Source: Mobilisporobacter senegalensis
GTDB lineage: Bacteria; Bacillota; Clostridia; Lachnospirales; Lachnospiraceae
DNA length: 64,000 nt
Direction: 5' to 3'
Assembly (NCBI RefSeq): GCF_003752155.1
Contig: NZ_RJVG01000003.1
Location: forward strand, 1 to 64,000
This document shows positions 52,620 through 62,450 of this stretch, one piece after another. Each line of letters starts with the position of its first letter. Within the stretch, counting starts at the first letter, position 1. Under the pieces are notes generated by a model. The model was not told the DNA's origin. It did no database searches and worked only from the letters and a program-made list of their open reading frames with translations. Both the position numbers and the translations under genes were made by a program.

Positions 52620-53321
52620 ATGTCAACTTTTTTAGCAGAATTTCTAGGAACAATGATACTGATCTTATTGGGTGATGGTGTTGTAGCTGGGGTAGCTCTT
52701 AACAAAGCCAAAGCCAAAGATGGGGGCTGGATCGTAGTCACGAGTGCCTGGGCATGTGCAGTAGCTATACCAGCGTTCATTTTTGGAGGGGTTAGTGCTC
52801 ACTTTAATCCAGCACTAACAATTGCATTGGCAGCCATTGGTAACTTTTCCTGGGACTTAGTACCAGGCTACATTGCAGCTCAATTCTTAGGAGCTATAGC
52901 AGGGGCTACATTAGTTTGGCTTGCTTATTTACCACACTGGGCTCAAACAGAAGACAAGGCTGCTAAACTTGGAGTATTTTGTACAGCTCCAGGTATTAGG
53001 CACACAGTTGGCAATTTAATTACTGAAATTATCGGCACATTCATTTTAGTTTTTGGAATTCTTGGACTTGGCCAAGTAACAATGGCAGATGGAGTCGGTA
53101 CATTAGCAACGGGGTTATTAATCTTAGCTATCGGTCTTTCTTTAGGCTCACCTACAGGATATGCTATTAATCCAGCTAGAGATTTAGGACCTCGTATTGC
53201 CCATGCAATTCTTCCGATCGCAGGTAAAGGCGGGAATGATTGGGGTTATTCCTGGATACCTGTGTTAGGACCAATTATTGGGGCATTAATTGGTGCGGGA
53301 GTTTTCAAATTAGTATTCTAG
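52620..53321 (+). CDS. glpF: Glycerol facilitator
   Basis: A 233-residue MIP-family channel with six membrane segments and both pore motifs: HFNPALTIALA (NPA) at about 62-72 and YAINPARDLGPR (NPAR) at about 181-190. The residue after the second NPA is Arg, followed by Asp, as in glycerol-conducting channels. It lets glycerol enter. AAAGGAGGAA precedes the ATG. glpK follows. Confidence 0.94.
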   Translation: MSTFLAEFLGTMILILLGDGVVAGVALNKAKAKDGGWIVVTSAWACAVAIPAFIFGGVSAHFNPALTIALAAIGNFSWDLVPGYIAAQFLGAIAGATLVWLAYLPHWAQTEDKAAKLGVFCTAPGIRHTVGNLITEIIGTFILVFGILGLGQVTMADGVGTLATGLLILAIGLSLGSPTGYAINPARDLGPRIAHAILPIAGKGGNDWGYSWIPVLGPIIGALIGAGVFKLVF

Positions 53322-53410
53322 TAGTATAATTTAATACATAATGAAAACAATGAGCCAAGGGTGAAACATTTGGCGAATGTAACAAGATCATGAACCTGTT
53401 CATGGTATAA

Positions 53411-54949
<1,539 letters not shown>

Positions 54950-54995
54950 TGTAGATTCCAGGATTTGATTATTATCAGAATAGTGTTAACAAATA

Positions 54996-55033
54996 GAAAC
55001 CAGTGGAAGCAATTCGTTGCTTCACTGGTTTAC
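54996..55033 (+). terminator. Hairpin between glpK and glpP
   Basis: AAACCAGTG-AAGCAA pairs with TTGCTT-CACTGGTTT with one bulged G and a four-base loop. The tail is TTTACTAATAT, a weak T-run, so it may only partly terminate. Confidence 0.6.
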
Positions 55034-55058
55034 TAATATATGACAAAGGTGGAATTTA

Positions 55059-55625
55059 ATGAAAACTGATTTTTATAATAGGGTACATATTAATCCAATC
55101 ATAGCTGCAATTACAGAGAATTCTCAATTAGATAATGCATTACAATCACCATGTGAAATCATATTTTTATTAAAATCGGATATATTTAATGTAGGGACTT
55201 ATGTTGATAAAGTAAAGGCATCTGGAAAAGGTGCATATGTTCATGTGGATTTGATTGATGGATTATCTAAAGATGCGTTAGCAATAAAGTATATTCATGA
55301 AAATATTCACCCAGATGGTATTATTACAACGAAAACAGGTATCGTTAAAGCTGCAAAAAACCTTAATATGTTTGTAATACAACGCTTATTCATGCTGGAT
55401 CATCTATCTTTTGAAACAGGATTAAATTCCATTGACACAATGAAACCCAATGCCGTTGAATTACTGCCAGGTATTATGCCTAAAATTATAAAAAGGTTTC
55501 ATAAATCTACCAATATACCTCTCATTGCGGGTGGTCTTATTATGGATAAAGAAGATGTAATGTTAAATCTGAAAGCAGGCGCAACAGCAATATCTTCAAG
55601 CTGTGAAGAAGTATGGTACATGTAA
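55059..55625 (+). CDS. glpP: Glycerol uptake operon antiterminator
   Basis: A 188-residue protein of the GlpP family: PIIAAITENSQLDNALQSPCEIIFLLKSDI, YVHVDLIDGLSKD, DGIITTKTGIVKAAK, FVIQRLFMLDHLS, VELLPGIMPKII and IPLIAGGLIMDKEDV are conserved TIM-barrel strands. With glycerol 3-phosphate bound it prevents termination at leader hairpins, here probably those before the GlpA-like gene and glpF. AAAGGTGGAA precedes the ATG. It is followed by dhaK with 24 bases between, tying glycerol 3-phosphate and dihydroxyacetone routes together. Confidence 0.92.
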   Translation: MKTDFYNRVHINPIIAAITENSQLDNALQSPCEIIFLLKSDIFNVGTYVDKVKASGKGAYVHVDLIDGLSKDALAIKYIHENIHPDGIITTKTGIVKAAKNLNMFVIQRLFMLDHLSFETGLNSIDTMKPNAVELLPGIMPKIIKRFHKSTNIPLIAGGLIMDKEDVMLNLKAGATAISSSCEEVWYM

Positions 55626-55649
55626 AAATTAGTATAGGAGGCATACATT

Positions 55650-56648
55650 ATGAAAAAATTAGTGAATCGCCCTGAAAATGTAGTGGAAGAAATGTTAAGT
55701 GGTATGGTTTTAGCACATCCCGATTATGTCCGAAAACTAGATGGTTTTAATGTACTTGTCAGAAGAGAGTCTCCGGTAGAAAAAAAGGTTGCCCTGGTTA
55801 GTGGTGGTGGAAGTGGTCATGAACCTTCCCATGGGGGATATGTTGGATATGGTATGCTTGATGCTGCGATCGCAGGAGATGTTTTTACTTCTCCAACTCC
55901 TGATCCAATTTATGAAGCAATTAAGGCAGTGGATGGGGGAGCAGGAGTGTTACTTATTGTGAAGAATTACACCGGTGATATTATGAATTTTGAGATGGCG
56001 AAAGATATGGCAGAAATAGATGGCTGTCAAGTTGAGTATGTTGTTGTAAATGATGATGTCGCTGTGGAGAATAGTACATATACTGCTGGAAGACGTGGTA
56101 TTGCAGGAACTGTATTCGTACATAAAATAGCAGGAGCAAAAGCAGAGATCGGAGCGAGTTTAGAAGAAGTGAAAGTAACAGCCCAAAAAGTAATTGATAA
56201 TGTACGCAGCATGGGTATGGCGCTCTCCCCTTGTATTGTACCGGCAGCAGGAAAAGCTAATTTTACTTTAGCTGAGGATGAGATGGAAATCGGAATGGGA
56301 ATCCACGGTGAGCCAGGAACCCACAAAGATACCCTTAAAACAGCAGACGAAATTACCGCCCAATTAGTGAATAAAATCCTGGAAGATATGCAATTATTGG
56401 ATGGAGATGAAGTCGCTGTCATGATTAATGGACTTGCCTCCACTCCTTTAATGGAGCTATACATAGTAAATCGAAGAGTGCATGAAATACTAAGCAGTAA
56501 AGGAATAAAGATATATAAAACGTTTGTTGGAGAATTTATGACATCTCTTGAAATGGCGGGATGTTCTGTGAGTGTATTAGAATTAGATGAAGAATTAAAA
56601 GAATTACTAAACGCAAGTGCAGATACTCCTGCTTTTAAATTACTATAA
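55650..56648 (+). CDS. dhaK: Dihydroxyacetone kinase, DHA-binding subunit
   Basis: A 332-residue DhaK: KLVNRPENVVEEMLSGM start, VSGGGSGHEPSHGGYVG carrying the substrate-binding His region, DVFTSPTPDPIYEAI and GEFMTSLEMAGCSVSVLELD near the end. It binds dihydroxyacetone as a hemiaminal on a His (about residue 213-220 by family; GIHGEPGT segment). It acts with DhaL and DhaM to make dihydroxyacetone phosphate from PEP through the PTS. TAGGAGGC precedes the ATG. Confidence 0.94.
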   Translation: MKKLVNRPENVVEEMLSGMVLAHPDYVRKLDGFNVLVRRESPVEKKVALVSGGGSGHEPSHGGYVGYGMLDAAIAGDVFTSPTPDPIYEAIKAVDGGAGVLLIVKNYTGDIMNFEMAKDMAEIDGCQVEYVVVNDDVAVENSTYTAGRRGIAGTVFVHKIAGAKAEIGASLEEVKVTAQKVIDNVRSMGMALSPCIVPAAGKANFTLAEDEMEIGMGIHGEPGTHKDTLKTADEITAQLVNKILEDMQLLDGDEVAVMINGLASTPLMELYIVNRRVHEILSSKGIKIYKTFVGEFMTSLEMAGCSVSVLELDEELKELLNASADTPAFKLL

Positions 56649-56661
56649 TAGGAGAATTGTG

Positions 56662-57300
56662 ATGAGCGTAAATGGGTTGAAAATCATAGATATTTTGAAC
56701 AAAATTGCAGATGTAATAGATGAGAATAAATTCTATTTAACAGAACTGGATGCAGCAATCGGTGATGGAGATCATGGATTAAATATGAGTAAGGGATTTG
56801 CTGTTGTGAAAGAAAAATTAAAAGAAGATACAGGTAGTAATATTGGAGATATTCTTAAAAAGACGGGAATGGCTCTTGTATCCAATGTAGGAGGAGCCTC
56901 TGGTCCTTTATATGGAACGGCATTCCTAAAGGCGGCTGTTGTAATGAATGGAAAAGGAGAAATGGATTTATTCGATTTTGTTATGGTGCTGCAAGCTGCT
57001 CTTGACGGAATAAAGATGAGAGGCAAGGCAGAGCCGGATGATAAAACCATGATTGATGCTATTGAACCTGCATTAAATGTTTTAAAGGATGGAGTGGAAA
57101 AAAGGTTACCGGTAAAAGTCACCTTAAAAGAAGCTGTAGATGCAGCATATAGGGGCGTGGAACATACAAAAGAGATAACTGCAAGAAAAGGAAGAGCCAG
57201 TTATCTGGGAGAGAGAAGCATTGGGCACCAGGACCCGGGCGCTACTTCAAGTGCCTTAATTCTGGATACTATTTATCAGGCAATTGCAGATGGAAGATAG
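56662..57300 (+). CDS. dhaL: Dihydroxyacetone kinase, nucleotide-binding subunit
   Basis: A 212-residue DhaL: LTELDAAIGDGDHGLNMSKGF (Asp cluster binding Mg-ADP), NVGGASGPLYGTAFL and SYLGERSIGHQDPGATSSALIL. The ADP is permanently bound and rephosphorylated by DhaM. ATG at 56662 follows TAGGAGAA; a longer frame from 56617 overlaps dhaK and has no ribosome site. Thirteen bases separate it from dhaK. Confidence 0.94.
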   Translation: MSVNGLKIIDILNKIADVIDENKFYLTELDAAIGDGDHGLNMSKGFAVVKEKLKEDTGSNIGDILKKTGMALVSNVGGASGPLYGTAFLKAAVVMNGKGEMDLFDFVMVLQAALDGIKMRGKAEPDDKTMIDAIEPALNVLKDGVEKRLPVKVTLKEAVDAAYRGVEHTKEITARKGRASYLGERSIGHQDPGATSSALILDTIYQAIADGR

Positions 57301-57311
57301 GTGTATGGCTT

Positions 57312-57704
57312 ATGGTTGGATTAGCAATAGTATCACATAGTGAAAAACTTGCATTGGGAGTCATAGAATTAGCAGGTCAAATGGCGTGGGATGTTCCTAT
57401 GGCAGCAGCAGGAGGGACCAAAGACGGCAGATTGGGTACGGATCCCGATAAGATAACCACTGCAATAAACGAGGTTTTTTCTGAAGATGGAGTTATCGTT
57501 CTCTTTGATTTAGGCAGTTCCTATATGAATACTGAGATGTCCTTGGAATTTCTTGATGATGAGATAAGGGAAAAAGTCATCATAATAGATGCCCCTATTG
57601 TTGAGGGTGGAGTAGCTGCAGCAATACAAAGCAGTATTGGAAAAACATTATCTGAAATCAAAGAAGGTTTAAAAGATTTAAAATTAGGAAAGATATCAGA
57701 ATAA
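57312..57704 (+). CDS. dhaM: DHA kinase phosphotransfer subunit DhaM (EIIA-man type)
   Basis: A 130-residue single-domain PTS protein with the phosphorylatable His9 in GLAIVSHSEKLALGV and the conserved GGTKDGRLGTDPDKI and VLFDLGSSYMNTEMSLEFL segments. It takes phosphate from HPr and gives it to ADP on DhaL. It has only the EIIA-mannose-like domain, without the HPr and EI fusions of enteric DhaM. Start lies 11 bases after the dhaL stop; a terminator follows. Confidence 0.92.
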   Translation: MVGLAIVSHSEKLALGVIELAGQMAWDVPMAAAGGTKDGRLGTDPDKITTAINEVFSEDGVIVLFDLGSSYMNTEMSLEFLDDEIREKVIIIDAPIVEGGVAAAIQSSIGKTLSEIKEGLKDLKLGKISE

Positions 57705-57720
57705 ATAATATAAGTACTTT

Positions 57721-57755
57721 CAGGTGACAATTTGTATAAATTTGTCACCTGTTTT
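57721..57755 (+). terminator. Rho-independent terminator after dhaM
   Basis: CAGGTGACAA/TTGTCACCTG, 10 bp plus A-T extension, followed by TTTTCTT. It ends the glycerol/DHA region. Confidence 0.85.
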
Positions 57756-57937
57756 CTTGTTAATTGTTAATAATAGGGTTTCGTTTTCAATGTTTTCAGG
57801 GATGTATAAGTAGAAAGAAAAATAAGGAGGTGATTTAAATGATGATCTGATGAAACAGTACAAAAACTTATAGGTGTTTTCTTATTTCGTGAATTAGTTT
57901 AGTTGATAATTAAAAAATGGTAGAAAGGATGGTTTAA

Positions 57938-58114
57938 ATGGAACAAATTTTAATAGAAGCCGTATCAAACCAGGGCATCTGGGTGGTTCTATCCGTATTT
58001 TTAATTGTTTATATTATAAAAAGGAATGAAGTAAAAGAAAAAGAGTATCAAACTAAACTATCTAATCTCGAAAAGAAGTATAATAGACTGAAAGAAATAA
58101 GAAAAAACAGATAG
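57938..58114 (+). CDS. BhlA/UviB-type holin-like small membrane protein
   Basis: A 58-residue protein opening MEQILIEAVSNQGIWVVL: a short amphipathic start, one membrane segment (about 11-27; GIWVVLSVFLIVYIIKR) and a highly charged C-terminal helix with Lys/Glu repeats. This pattern is that of the BhlA/UviB family linked to bacteriocin release and phage-type holins in Firmicutes. AGAAAGGATGG precedes the ATG, eight or so bases away. It lies between the DHA genes and the agr genes, about 100 bases upstream of agrB. Export or lysis function is by family analogy only. Confidence 0.72.
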   Translation: MEQILIEAVSNQGIWVVLSVFLIVYIIKRNEVKEKEYQTKLSNLEKKYNRLKEIRKNR

Positions 58115-58133
58115 TTGATAGGTTTTCTAATAT

Positions 58134-58162
58134 TTGACAATTCACCATTTCTATAGTATTCT
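58134..58162 (+). promoter_or_regulatory. Promoter of the agr operon
   Basis: TTGACA (58134-58139), 17 bases, TATTCT (58157-58162), about 50 bases upstream of the agrB start. Confidence 0.68.
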
Positions 58163-58215
58163 TGAAGTAGATTATGTCCATTGATCCATGGAGTATATTG
58201 AAGGGGGAATTGTTA

Positions 58216-58812
58216 ATGATTAGTGATTTATCGGTAAAAGTAACGGATGTACTGTTGAGCAATCGAATCATAGAAAAACAAGATGAGGACATATATAAAT
58301 ACGGATTAGAATTATTAATGTCAACTGTGATTAATCTTACATGTATTATATTTATTGGTTGTATGTTTGGTAAATTCATTCAGACGACAATATTCATTTT
58401 AGAATATTGTTTTATTAGAAGATATGCAGGAGGTTACCATGCCGACACACATGGAAGATGTATCGCTGCATTTAGTATTTTATATTTTCTCATGCTTGGA
58501 ATAACAGAGATGTTTCATATTAATGAGGCGAATCTCATCTTAATACTTGCCAGCATAGTAAGTAATATAATTGTGTTTCAATTATCACCAGTGGCTGATC
58601 AGAATAAACCTCTAGAAGATCATGAGATAAAGCGTAATTCTTTAATGAGCAAACGATTAGTAATAATAAGCCTTGTAATCAATATTATATTATATCTATT
58701 TTTTAAAAATGAATATAGCCTCGTACTTTTTGCATTATATGCTCAAGTTTGGGTTGGTGCTGTTGTATTAGTTGGTTATATAAAGAACAGATATATAACA
58801 AAATTATTATAA
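58216..58812 (+). CDS. agrB: AgrB-like peptide-processing membrane protease
   Basis: A 198-residue membrane protein with about five or six hydrophobic segments and the AgrB active-site signature RRYAGGYHADTHGRC, in which His and Cys are the catalytic pair. It cuts and cyclises the AgrD propeptide. ATG at 58216 with GGGGG ahead of it is preferred to 58174, whose extra residues are not family-like. AgrB genes are normally next to agrD; here the agrD-like frame lies 2.2 kb downstream behind agrC. Confidence 0.9.
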   Translation: MISDLSVKVTDVLLSNRIIEKQDEDIYKYGLELLMSTVINLTCIIFIGCMFGKFIQTTIFILEYCFIRRYAGGYHADTHGRCIAAFSILYFLMLGITEMFHINEANLILILASIVSNIIVFQLSPVADQNKPLEDHEIKRNSLMSKRLVIISLVINIILYLFFKNEYSLVLFALYAQVWVGAVVLVGYIKNRYITKLL

Positions 58813-58855
58813 CAAATACTTCGTGCGATAAAGCAACAAAGGCAGGTGACCCATT

Positions 58856-59566
58856 TTGATAACTGTTGTAATATGCGATGATGAGCAAGCTTTTATTAAC
58901 AGGATGAAAGAATATATAAAACGCTTTAGTGAAGAAAACAAAGAGGAATTTTCCGTTAGAGAATTCACGAGTGGACAGACACTTCTTAATTCGTATAATG
59001 CGAATTTTCAAATTATTTTTCTAGATATAAAGATGCCAGAACTTGATGGAATTGAAACAGCAAAAAGAATCAGACAAATGGATTCTAATGTCATCATTAT
59101 ATTTCTTACTTCTCTCGTTAAATATGTTTTAGCAGGTTACAGTGTTAATGCTGCAAACTATTTGATAAAACCTCTTGAATATAAAAAATTTAAGATTGAG
59201 ATGGAGAAGGCAGTAATCAAGGCAGTAAGTATAAAGAATGGCTACATAACAGTAAAAAATGACAAGGGATTTTTTAAGATTTATCTGTCCACTCTAAAAT
59301 ATATTGAAACATATCAACGTAATACTATGATTCATACAACGAAAGAAGATATTATCAGTTATAAAAAAATGCAAGATCATGAGAAAGATCTGGAAGGGTA
59401 TCCATTTGTTCGATGTCACACAAGTTATATTGTAAATATGCAGTACATCGAAAGTGTAGTGGGTAATGATCTTACCTTATCCTCAGGTGAAATCATCCCA
59501 ATTAGTAAGCAAAAGAAGAAAGATTTGATGCAGAATCTTGCTGAATATCTAGGGAGTGAATTATAA
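58856..59566 (+). CDS. agrA: AgrA-type LytTR response regulator
   Basis: A 236-residue response regulator: receiver domain (1-125) with acidic pair in VVICDDEQAF, phospho-acceptor Asp in IIFLDIKMPELDGIE, and a LytTR DNA-binding domain (about 135-236; FFKIYLSTLKYIETYQRN, YPFVRCHTSYIVNMQYI). Start is TTG with CAGGTGAC upstream. It precedes the kinase with TAATG overlap. It would drive the quorum-sensing regulon; the order regulator-then-kinase is the reverse of staphylococcal agrCA. Confidence 0.9.
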   Translation: MITVVICDDEQAFINRMKEYIKRFSEENKEEFSVREFTSGQTLLNSYNANFQIIFLDIKMPELDGIETAKRIRQMDSNVIIIFLTSLVKYVLAGYSVNAANYLIKPLEYKKFKIEMEKAVIKAVSIKNGYITVKNDKGFFKIYLSTLKYIETYQRNTMIHTTKEDIISYKKMQDHEKDLEGYPFVRCHTSYIVNMQYIESVVGNDLTLSSGEIIPISKQKKKDLMQNLAEYLGSEL

Positions 59567-60870
59567 TGGTGAATATGAATGTTACAGATTTGTTGATTAC
59601 GATTATTGAAACTTTAATAATGGAATATTTGTTATTTGACAGATCAATAAAGCATGACAAAAAATCCTGGCTGAATATAATCATATATTGTTTTTTTATG
59701 GCTACATGCATTCGCATTATAACGATTTTTCAAGTAACTGTTCCATTGAAGGTAATAATAATTCTTTTTTTAATTACATTTATAGGGTCAAAGGCAAATA
59801 AGAGAACATTAAAAAGTGGCGCATTATTAGGTACAATTTTTATGATAACAAATAGTATGTGTGAAATATTTGCTACAGGAATAATACACTTCATAACAAA
59901 TTTTGAACAAAATCTGTCTGCTCCAACCATATATCATTTAATGGCGGTTGTTATTGCGAAATTAACGTTATTAATTATTATTATGATTTTAACAAAATTT
60001 CTTGATAAGACGATACATAATATTATTTATGGAAACTGGATGATAATAATTTTACCCAATCTATTAAACCTGACCTTTTCTATAATAATTGGATATCGTA
60101 TTTATTATACAAAATATATTGAAAGAGTAGAAACTGCAATTTTGTTATTTATTATATTCATGATTTTGGTATCTACTTTGTGTTTTATTGTGACATCTGA
60201 GTATTATGTGCAGATGAAAGAAATCGAACATAAGAATAAGGTGAATATGGCACAGATTAAGTTACAATATGAATATTTCCGTAATAAGCAGGAAGATGAT
60301 CTGAAATTAAGAGAATTATATCATGATATGAAAAACCATTTATTGGTGCTGCAAAATAATCTGGAAAATGACCAAAAACAGAATTACATTAAAAGTATTT
60401 TAAAAGAAGTTAAAGTTATTGATAGTTACATAGATACAGGTAATGATTTTTTAAATAGTATTATTAATGAAAAATATAAAGAAGCAACTGCAAAAGGAAT
60501 TGATTTTAATGTCCAGATAGATTTTTCTGAAATCTCTTTTATGGCACCTATGGATATCTGCACTATATTTAGTAATGCATTAGATAACGCTATTGAAGCT
60601 TGTGAAAAAAATAATAACCTTGAGCAGAAAGTTATGAGTGTAAAGGCAAGAAAAATAAGAAATTTTTTGACTATAACTTTTGAAAATAGCAGTACAGAAA
60701 ATCTTATGATGGAAAATGATGAAATTATATCTACAAAGCAAGATAAACTTTATCATGGCTTTGGCTTAAAAAATATTAGAAAAATTGTAGAAAAGTATCA
60801 AGGAGAATGTAAGATTAAAAAAGATTTGGAACAATTTATTTTATACTTGGTGATTCCGTGCTCTGTTTAA
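59566..60870 (+). CDS. agrC: AgrC-type sensor histidine kinase
   Basis: A 434-residue kinase: about six membrane segments in residues 1-215 for peptide binding, then a coiled-coil dimerisation helix and the SPOB-like motif LRELYHDMKNHLLVLQNN with phospho-accepting His, and a HATPase_c_5 domain with FSNALDNAIEACEKN and GFGLKNIRKIVEKY. No HAMP. This is the HPK10 class of peptide-sensing kinases. It shares one base with the regulator stop codon. The likely ligand is the cyclic peptide from the gene at 61014. Confidence 0.9.
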   Translation: MVNMNVTDLLITIIETLIMEYLLFDRSIKHDKKSWLNIIIYCFFMATCIRIITIFQVTVPLKVIIILFLITFIGSKANKRTLKSGALLGTIFMITNSMCEIFATGIIHFITNFEQNLSAPTIYHLMAVVIAKLTLLIIIMILTKFLDKTIHNIIYGNWMIIILPNLLNLTFSIIIGYRIYYTKYIERVETAILLFIIFMILVSTLCFIVTSEYYVQMKEIEHKNKVNMAQIKLQYEYFRNKQEDDLKLRELYHDMKNHLLVLQNNLENDQKQNYIKSILKEVKVIDSYIDTGNDFLNSIINEKYKEATAKGIDFNVQIDFSEISFMAPMDICTIFSNALDNAIEACEKNNNLEQKVMSVKARKIRNFLTITFENSSTENLMMENDEIISTKQDKLYHGFGLKNIRKIVEKYQGECKIKKDLEQFILYLVIPCSV

Positions 60871-60950
60871 AGTAAAAAGATTCCAAATGCGCAATATAGC
60901 TGGCTAATTAAGCAATTAATATTGCTTGTATTAATAAACAATGTAATATT

Positions 60951-60970
60951 AATATGTACATGTACATATT
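60951..60970. promoter_or_regulatory. Perfect 20-base palindrome upstream of the agrD-like gene
   Basis: AATATGTACATGTACATATT reads the same on both strands and lies about 45 bases before the agrD-like start. An AAGCAAT/ATTGCTT inverted repeat at about 60910-60927 is nearby. It may be a regulator binding site; no partner is identified. Confidence 0.5.
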
Positions 60971-61013
60971 ATATAGAAACATAAAATATCTGAAGACATA
61001 GGGAGGTAGTGAT

Positions 61014-61166
61014 ATGAATAAGTTAACACAGCTTGGCTTACAAGCTGTAAGTAAAGCATCATTAGAAATCGCTGTTAGTTCTACTAGTAAATGTATGATT
61101 TTTATGCACCAACCTAAAGTAAGTCAGAGTTTAAAGAGACAGCTGGAAGAAAAGAAGAATAACTAA
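61014..61166 (+). CDS. agrD: AgrD-like cyclic lactone autoinducer propeptide
   Basis: A 50-residue peptide with the three AgrD parts: an amphipathic N-terminal helix (1-22; KLTQLGLQAVSKASLEIAV), a short core around Cys27 (STSKCMIFM), and the conserved C-terminal recognition region with HQPKVS and a charged tail (KRQLEEKKNN). AgrB would cut after the core and close a thiolactone from Cys27. AGGGAGGTAG lies six or seven bases before the ATG. It ends the agr set, 143 bases after agrC, and is followed by a very strong terminator. The mature sequence cannot be fixed from sequence. Confidence 0.83.
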   Translation: MNKLTQLGLQAVSKASLEIAVSSTSKCMIFMHQPKVSQSLKRQLEEKKNN

Positions 61167-61180
61167 TTTACAAAATTACA

Positions 61181-61224
61181 AAATAAATACTCCGGTACAA
61201 TTGTACCGGAGTATTTATTTTTTT
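61181..61224. terminator. Strong bidirectional terminator
   Basis: AATAAATACTCCGGTACAA and TTGTACCGGAGTATTTATT (61181-61220) form a perfect inverted repeat of about 20 bp per arm, flanked by T-run on the right and A-rich bases on the left. It serves the agrD-like gene and the convergent gene at 61215. Confidence 0.93.
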
Positions 61225-61487
61225 CTATTATTGTAAGGTGTGAGATTCATATTGTGCAGAGTATTAAATCTTTTCGCGAAATTTTCAATTGCAAATTCTT
61301 CAGGGATTTCTTCTAAGCCATCTAACCTGTCTAATGATTTAACAGAGTGACATATTTCTGTTGTATTAATGTCTTTATATTCTTTACAGATTTCATACTC
61401 TAAAATATTCATCAGCTTTTTCTTTAGAAAACGATTTGCCTTCTTTAAGTCAAGATAGGCTTGTGATTTTTGAACGCTATTTTCCAT
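61215..61487 (-). CDS. Small soluble protein downstream of the ECF sigma factor, unknown
   Basis: A 90-residue charged protein (ENSVQKSQAYLDLKKANRFL start, EICKEYKDINTTEIC middle, PEEFAIENFAKRFNTL end), mostly helical, without membrane segment, signal peptide or zinc-binding anti-sigma motif. AGGAGG lies about eight bases before the ATG. It follows the ECF sigma factor gene on the minus strand with 93 bases between, so it may be co-transcribed. I do not recognise the family; an anti-sigma or co-regulator role would be a guess. Confidence 0.6.
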   Translation of the reverse strand: MENSVQKSQAYLDLKKANRFLKKKLMNILEYEICKEYKDINTTEICHSVKSLDRLDGLEEIPEEFAIENFAKRFNTLHNMNLTPYNNRKK

Positions 61488-61580
61488 TATTATGTTCCTC
61501 CTATAGATACATCTACTTAACTATAAAAAAGGTAACATAATATTTAAAAAATCTTAAGATTTCCTTAAAATAAGTATGAA

Positions 61581-62090
61581 TTATTTATATATCAAAGATT
61601 TGCGTAGTTTTTTTAAAATCCTGGACATTCTCATCTTACAGGCGCCGATCTGGATATTTTCTTCAAGTGCTAATTCTTCATAAGTATAACCTTCAATATA
61701 ATGTTTATATAAGTAATTAAATTCTGACTCGGATAAAACCTCCTTATAGTCAGCATATGTAATGAAGTCGTATTGATCATGCTGTCCCAATTCCTGAACT
61801 TCTGAAAGGACTAGTTCCACTTGCTTATTATCTGTTTTACGGACTCTGCTATTTAATTTAAGAGCTTTAAACCTGGCAGTTTTATATATCCATCCTCGAT
61901 AATTTTCATGTTCTATAAGAATGTCTATTTTTTTATAGGCTTCAAAAAATGTTTCTTGTAAGATATCTTCCAGAACACGGCTATCATTTGTTAATCGTCT
62001 TACATATCGAAAGATTTCTTCATACATTTCTAAAAATACTTTATTAAAAAAATCGTCTAACTCATATTTGGTATAATTCACTATAATCAC
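61581..62090 (-). CDS. ECF-type RNA polymerase sigma factor
   Basis: A 169-residue sigma factor with region 2 (about 10-75; YRYVRRLTNDSRVLEDILQETFFEAYKKID-like, -10 recognition) and region 4 (about 115-169; SESEFNYLYKHYIEGYTYEELALEENIQIGACKMRMSRILKKLRKSL, -35 recognition helix-turn-helix). Start GTG at 62090 has only a weak ribosome site; an in-frame GTG at 62081 is possible. No typical membrane anti-sigma gene adjoins it. Target promoters are unknown. Confidence 0.88.
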   Translation of the reverse strand: MIIVNYTKYELDDFFNKVFLEMYEEIFRYVRRLTNDSRVLEDILQETFFEAYKKIDILIEHENYRGWIYKTARFKALKLNSRVRKTDNKQVELVLSEVQELGQHDQYDFITYADYKEVLSESEFNYLYKHYIEGYTYEELALEENIQIGACKMRMSRILKKLRKSLIYK

Positions 62091-62450
62091 ACTTTCTACT
62101 TAAGAACATGAAGTTTCGAATCTTTTCAACTAGTTACATTTATGTAAGGTATTACCAATTATTTATAGTGATAGATTACATCAGTTCAATAGTATTCACA
62201 ATGGGATATGCTTACTTAGGATATTAAAATGCCTATTTGATATATAATTGGAAATATTTGAAATATAGTGCTAAGTGTCGTAGTTTTTTATTAGAATTAA
62301 ATAAGTTATTTGAAAAATACTAAGTAAAATAGGAGTATCTTAAGAGATATGTTAAATATATGTAAACACATTGACACTTATCTATATGAGGTTTATACTA
62401 AGATATAGATAAATATCTATATCTTAGATATGAAAGGAGTGAATCAGGAA
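62091..62450. other. Divergent control region between ECF sigma factor and arsR-type gene
   Basis: A 360-base AT-rich region. The right part holds the arsR-type promoter and operator (listed separately). The left part has no recognised element apart from AT-rich sequence; an ECF autoregulatory promoter may lie here but could not be picked with confidence. Confidence 0.5.
62371..62426 (+). promoter_or_regulatory. Promoter and overlapping palindromic operator of the arsR-type gene
   Basis: TTGACA (62371-62376), 17 bases, TATACT (62394-62399). An operator with perfect 12-base arms TAAGATATAGAT (62399-62410) and ATCTATATCTTA (62415-62426) with AAAT spacer begins at the end of the -10. Such a site fits an ArsR/SmtB dimer repressing its own operon. 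Confidence 0.8.
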
